Source of the DNA: Tipula vernalis
Taxonomy: Eukaryota > Arthropoda > Insecta > Diptera > Tipulidae
Length of the DNA stretch: 64,000 bases
Reading direction: 5' to 3'
Assembly: GCA_958295665.1 (NCBI GenBank)
Contig: OY282559.1
Span: 129,803,605-129,867,604 of the forward strand
Part shown: positions 60,000-64,000 of the stretch, piece after piece
Numbering within the stretch: position 1 is the stretch's first letter
Layout: every line of letters begins with the position of its first letter
Program-made: the position numbers and the translations under genes
The notes under the pieces: model-generated
What the model saw: the letters and a program-made list of their open reading frames with translations, nothing else
Told to the model about the DNA's origin: nothing
Databases searched by the model: none

Positions 60000-60807
60000 T
60001 GTCAACGGTGAAAGTAACGTCGTAGCAGATACCTTATCACAGTCGGAGGATATTAAGTTGTACACAATTCACCACACAGCACTCGATTTAGAGAAATTGG
60101 TTTCGTTACAAGAATCTGACGATGAACTGAAAACTATCATAAGTGGCAATTCAAACTCGCGTACCTCAAAACACAACCTTGAACTTGTACCGGATTCCAT
60201 CTCAGGTTTATCATTCTGGTGCGAAACGTCGAACAGTGTCATACGACCTTACATCCCACAAGAAATGCGCCGCATGATTTTTGAAAAGCTTCACAGTCTT
60301 TCTCACCAAGGAGTACGAGCAACACGCAAATTAATTGCGTCTAAGTATTTCTGGCCTAGTATGAATGTAGATGCGGGATATTGGTCCAAAACATGCATTC
60401 CCTGTCAGAAGTCAAGGGTCAATAGACATACTCGTTCAGAATATGGACGTTTTGTACACATAGATCTCGTCGGACCATTACCCCCATCTAACGCTAACCT
60501 CTACGTTCTTACGATTGTCGACAGATTTACACGCTGGCTAGAAGCCGTACCATTGGCTGATATGAAAGCATCCACCGTAGTGAAAGCTTTCGTAGACCAG
60601 TACATTTCGAGATTTGGTATCCCACTCGAAATCACGAATTACCAAGGCAGCCAGTTCGAAAGCAACCTTTTCAAAGAATTCACAAAACTGCTGGGTTCTC
60701 ACAGAATACGGACGACGACTTATCACCCACAGGCAAATGGTATGGTAGAGCGCCTACATCGTCATTTAAAAGCCTCTCTATATGCTAGATCGAACATCTC
60801 ATATTGA
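60000..60807 (+). pseudogene. Ty3/gypsy integrase (RNase H lost before it)
   Basis: Directly after the RT end the strand reads YVNGESN then VVADTLSQSEDIKL, which is the end of RNase H, so roughly 130 residues of RNase H are missing. The 60058-60807 frame has the HHCC finger (HSLSHQGVRATRKLI ... CIPCQKSRV) and core FVHIDLVGPLPPSNANLYVL (Asp), ITNYQGSQFES (normally TDxGxQF, so the second Asp is lost) and HPQANGMVERLHR (Glu present). It stops at 60805-60807 and the C-terminal part continues broken to about 61220 (RLKPAYV). Confidence 0.85.
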
Positions 60808-61296
60808 AGCGTAGAACTCCCATTCATTCTCACTGGAATAAGGATGCACTCCTGCTGATCTTGTCTACGAACAACTGCTGAAGGTCCCAGGAGAACTAGT
60901 TTTGCATTCCAACCCTGCGCAATCGACAGATCCAACTTCACTGGTCAAGAAATTACGTGAGTCGATGCGCAACGTCGTCCCTAAAGATACTCGGAATAGC
61001 CCTCAGGACAACATATACATTCCAAAGGACTTAAGTTTTCGTCCGGGTGGATAAAGTCAAAATAGGATTGTCACCACCATATGAAGGTCCATTTTTAGTT
61101 AAGCGATGATTCCGAAAATATTTCGTAGTTGATTACAATGGAAAAAACGTATCAATCGCCATCGACAGACTGAAGCCGGCGTACGTGACGGACGAACTTG
61201 AAGTAATGCCTCCGCTACCATGACCAACCAAATCATTACATGTCGCATATTGATCATATTTGTAAATATACATTTTTTTTGTTGATGACGCTGCAT

Positions 61297-61316
61297 CTGC
61301 GGGGCGGGGTGAGTGA
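61297..61316 (+). other. Polypurine tract before the 3' LTR
   Basis: The purine-rich GCGGGGCGGGGTGAGTGA lies a few bases before the 3' LTR, where plus-strand priming is expected in LTR retrotransposons. Confidence 0.6.
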
Positions 61317-61321
61317 TATAG

Positions 61322-62065
61322 TGTTTGTTAATAAACTAACCCTAAATAAATTTCAGAACGACAAAAGAAACTCAATCTACTCATCTGCGCCCTATGTTAT
61401 TGTATAATTTTAATATCGGTGTAATCATGACGTAATCGATGGATAGAATTGTTTGGAAAGTGATTAACATTATTTATTATTCCTAAATGTATTATCTCAC
61501 TAACTCTCAAAATATTTTGGCGCAATGAGAAATTGTTATATTGCATTTATATGTGGTGCGATCGATGAGTATGCAATTGTAAATTAAACAATGTATACTT
61601 GTATTTTGTTTGCTTACTAGAATTTTCAATACTGATGAATTTTCACAACTCGTACTTCGAATATTGAAATCAAGTACCTATACTATATATACGATTATGT
61701 ACATAACATATTTATTTTTACTTTTTGTTTATAAAGTACAAAAAACCAATGATAGCCAAAAATTAAAAAAACGTTAGTTAAAAAAAGATGGGTTTTTGGG
61801 GTTTAATAGATTATAAGCAACGGTCATCAACCAAAGTTAGAAAAATCCAAAATTTATAATAATTAAAAATATTGAAATAAAAATTAAATAAAATTATAAA
61901 TTAATAAATAAAGTTGATTGTTTTTTTTTATTAAATGAATGGTGAAATGTGAGTGCAAACAAAAAAGTGGAGTCAGAAAATAAAAATACTTTTCGAAAAG
62001 TAGTGGTACACTGCATATAATAGCAGTTAGGGTTTATGAACCATCTAACTATAACGAAAGTACCA
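61322..62065 (+). repeat. 3' LTR
   Basis: Second copy of the 55959-56699 LTR, ending ATAACGAAAGTACCA and followed by TTAC. It has small indels relative to the 5' copy, for example CTATAC after AAGTAC near 61677. Confidence 0.85.
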
Positions 62066-62701
62066 TTACAAGCTTTTTGAAATCATAGTGAAATTTGATT
62101 TCCTACAGTATATCTGGTAAATCGAAATTACGTTACCAAGCGTTTGGCCAAATCATAGATTTACAAGGAATCCATGCTCTAGTGTATTAATTAGAATGCT
62201 TGACCAACGTTGAATTTCAGGTTGGAGCGAGAAATATTGTTGCACATAATAAATGAAAAAAATTTTCTTCTAGTGGTGGATATGAGACTGTGTAGAAAGT
62301 ACCTTATCGGCCAGGTTACACGTATACCGTTAGAATTCTAAATTACATTAATATCACAGGCTTTATGGAAAATAAGGTTTTCCTCGATTCACAAAAATAT
62401 TATGGAAACGATTTTTTTTTGTTTTATCATTACTGGTCTTTAAATAAATAGGTACACAAATGCAGTGTTGCAAGTCAAATTCATAGTAAACCGCATACAA
62501 AAACAACAATTTTTACTTTCAGTGGTTGTGCTTCATATTTTTGTTTACATAATACATTACATTTTTTTTTTGTTAAATCAGTGATGTTTTTCAAAATTAA
62601 TATTGCTCAAAATGGGGATGGAGCAAGTTTGTTTAGCTTCAATTGCTGTGCAGTTTATTTGGAAGGTGAAAAAGGCGGCTAGTGAAGCAATGTGATTATA
62701 T
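62066..62701. other. Intergenic stretch downstream of the receptor gene
   Basis: AT-rich, no repeat or coding similarity seen. It would include the 3' UTR of the minus-strand receptor gene. No confident polyadenylation site was assigned. Confidence 0.4.
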
Positions 62702-64000
62702 TTAGTTAGTCCCAAATCTAGTTAACATTTTGCATACAAACACTAGCAGTGAACAAAATATTCCAGCAATCAGGATCATAAGAATGATAGTCACTTGTGT
62801 AAAATCGACAGGTTGTGCAATATTCTCACGGTAATCGATGTATTTGTAACGGCCAAGCTGTATTCCTATTTCAAAATATGCACGTCGATCATAAATCGTC
62901 TATAAATACCTAATATGACCACCTAATCTAAGTTGTAGGATTCTGAAATTATAATACCATTGTTTTGTATTTATCATTAAAATTACCATTTGCACCAACT
63001 GCTATAAATAACCTACCCCATGTTAAAATGTTCACGATATTTAAAACCTGGTGACACAGTTATGCTTACATAATTAATAAAGTATTTCTCGGCAAGTGGT
63101 ACCAGGTTACATTTTGTATTCCATTCCGCGTTCCAAAACATTCCAAATCCCATATATGCAAATTTTCCATCAGGACATTGTGACAGATTGGCCCGGCTTG
63201 ATTTTGTAATAATATTATATTCAAGAAAATATTTTGGACATTCTTCCGGATTGTGTTGGGCTTTAATTTGATGCATATTCTCAATGTATCGGCTGGCGGG
63301 AGTACTTGGAATCGTACAAATTGTATAGTCCTTTGCATTCAATAAACCATTCAAATCAGAAAATGGTACTTCAGTAATTCTAATCGCCAGTGAAAAACTT
63401 AAAAATGCTTCAAAAAGACGTAGAATATGATTGTTATAACAGGCCTAACGTGAGCAAAATCATGTTTCGAAATATAAAACCTGAACTTTCAGATCCACCC
63501 TGTTGTGTGATAATTGAGAACCAGTTGAAATTGTTAGTTGGTCTGGTGGCGAATCTTTTAAAATACAAATTGCTCACACATAAAATTAAACCACACAATG
63601 TAAAGCTGGCCAAAAATGCGATCCAAACCATTGTAACAAATTGGGGAAATATGTTGGCAACGATTTCATTGTTAGATCTGTTATATAAAGGAAATCATTG
63701 GTCGTGATTGTGGGTGCGATTGAATCACTAGACGTAGCGTAAATGCGTGGTACTAAATTCATATCGGCTAAACCAAGGAGTGTCGACGAAAGCATTACAT
63801 TGGTTTGTTTGAATTCAAGTACTGATTTGAATTGGATCAGTTTTGTAAGCGCATCGATAATAAAGAAATTTGGATATCGTGAGGTATTTGTTGCCTAATA
63901 ACGATAAATGATAAAACATGGCAATAATAGTACTAAAATGTTTTCAAATTATGCCAGGATGACTTACCCAAATTGAAATAGTTTTCCCAGTGGCATTTGC
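62702..64000 (-). pseudogene. Ionotropic receptor (IR) gene, 3' part, with frameshifts
   Basis: Minus-strand exons: 64000-63968 (partial, donor GTAAGT), 63894-63017 (acceptor TTATTAG, donor GTAGGT) and 62865-62702 (stop TAA). The first long exon reads RYPNFFIIDALTKLIQF and LGLADMNLVPRIYATSSDS (S1 ligand lobe), then MVWIAFLASFTLCGLILCVS (TM1), NWFSIITQQGGSESSGFIFR (pore loop), ILLTLGLL...CYNNHILRLF (TM2) and TEVPFSDLNGLLNAKDYTIC through VPLAEKYFINYVSITVSPGF and KYREHFNMG (S2 lobe). The last exon reads IQLGRYKYIDYR and VTIILMILIAGIFCSLLVFV (TM3). Frame breaks near 63640 and 63450 and one extra G at the 63017 donor (GGGG) prevent a clean frame. It is an odour/taste receptor-like channel subunit related to iGluRs, perhaps IR75-like. 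Pseudogene or sequence errors; the 5' exons lie outside. Confidence 0.7.

Larger units (their letters stand above)
55959..62065 (+). mobile_element. Ty3/gypsy retrotransposon with both LTRs (CsRn1-like)
   Basis: LTRs at 55959-56699 and 61322-62065 flank gag, protease, RT and integrase sequences in Ty3/gypsy order. The LTRs differ at roughly twenty sites by eye, a modest age. The primer-binding site suggests tRNA-Trp, which with the RT and integrase motifs points to a CsRn1-type lineage; that is inference. Most of RNase H is deleted and gag and pol have frameshifts, so it is immobile by itself. The flank match (TTAT/TTAC) is only suggestive of a 4 bp target duplication. Confidence 0.85.

Overview
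This 64 kb window is AT-rich animal DNA, almost certainly from an insect. It is nearly all transposable elements of many superfamilies, most of them broken and several nested in one another. The one host gene I can support is an ionotropic-receptor (IR) gene on the minus strand at the right edge (62702-64000, 5' part outside the window). It has short GT-AG introns and the usual insect IR layout. The element mixture (mariner, Helitron, BEL/Pao, Ty3/gypsy, Penelope-like, two CMC/EnSpm-like two-gene elements, a DUF7869-type DDE element, a non-LTR fragment with a TTAGG-like tail) fits an insect; a dipteran is a low-confidence guess. I recognised no tRNA, rRNA or CRISPR array.

Layout. 1-4.9 kb: relic of a Helitron/Helentron-type element with a DUF6570-type N-terminus and an internal deletion, followed by a foldback MITE. 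4.9-5.5 kb: internally deleted mariner on the minus strand. 6.92-12.02 kb: Helitron on the minus strand with both termini readable (TC start, CTAG end, A/T target), coding region decayed. 13.2-13.9 kb: mellifera-type mariner relic. 15.17-22.04 kb: solo LTR interrupted by a 6.4 kb CACTC-ended two-gene DNA transposon (zinc-finger transposase plus a six-exon accessory gene). 22.8-23.9 kb: Tc1/mariner copy. 24.3-27.2 kb: degenerate repeats and another mariner relic. 27.8-38.1 kb: BEL/Pao element split in its reverse transcriptase by about 7 kb containing (TA)n, mariner, Ty3/gypsy, deleted mariner, (TA)n. 40.05-46.6 kb: second Ty3/gypsy element, split by 4.1 kb that includes a nearly intact DUF7869-type transposon with 30 bp inverted termini, and hit by a 5'-truncated non-LTR element with a 36 bp target duplication. 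47.0-51.76 kb: second two-gene DNA transposon with convergent genes and ends full of TTGTGACAA-type repeats. 53.49-54.76 kb: Penelope-like 3' ends arranged as a 1.27 kb palindrome. 55.96-62.07 kb: Ty3/gypsy element with both LTRs and a tRNA-Trp-like primer-binding site, coding region broken.

How things work together. The two two-gene transposons and the DUF7869 element carry their own transposase between terminal or subterminal repeats that are its likely binding sites. The deleted mariners keep ends but no usable transposase, so they would depend on one supplied in trans. The retroelements show catalytic substitutions or internal deletions and look immobile. The closest to intact are the DUF7869 transposase (one extra T in a T run) and the 15.67-18.11 kb transposase (two in-frame stops). 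All calls come from reading the sequence and from family knowledge; no database search was run.
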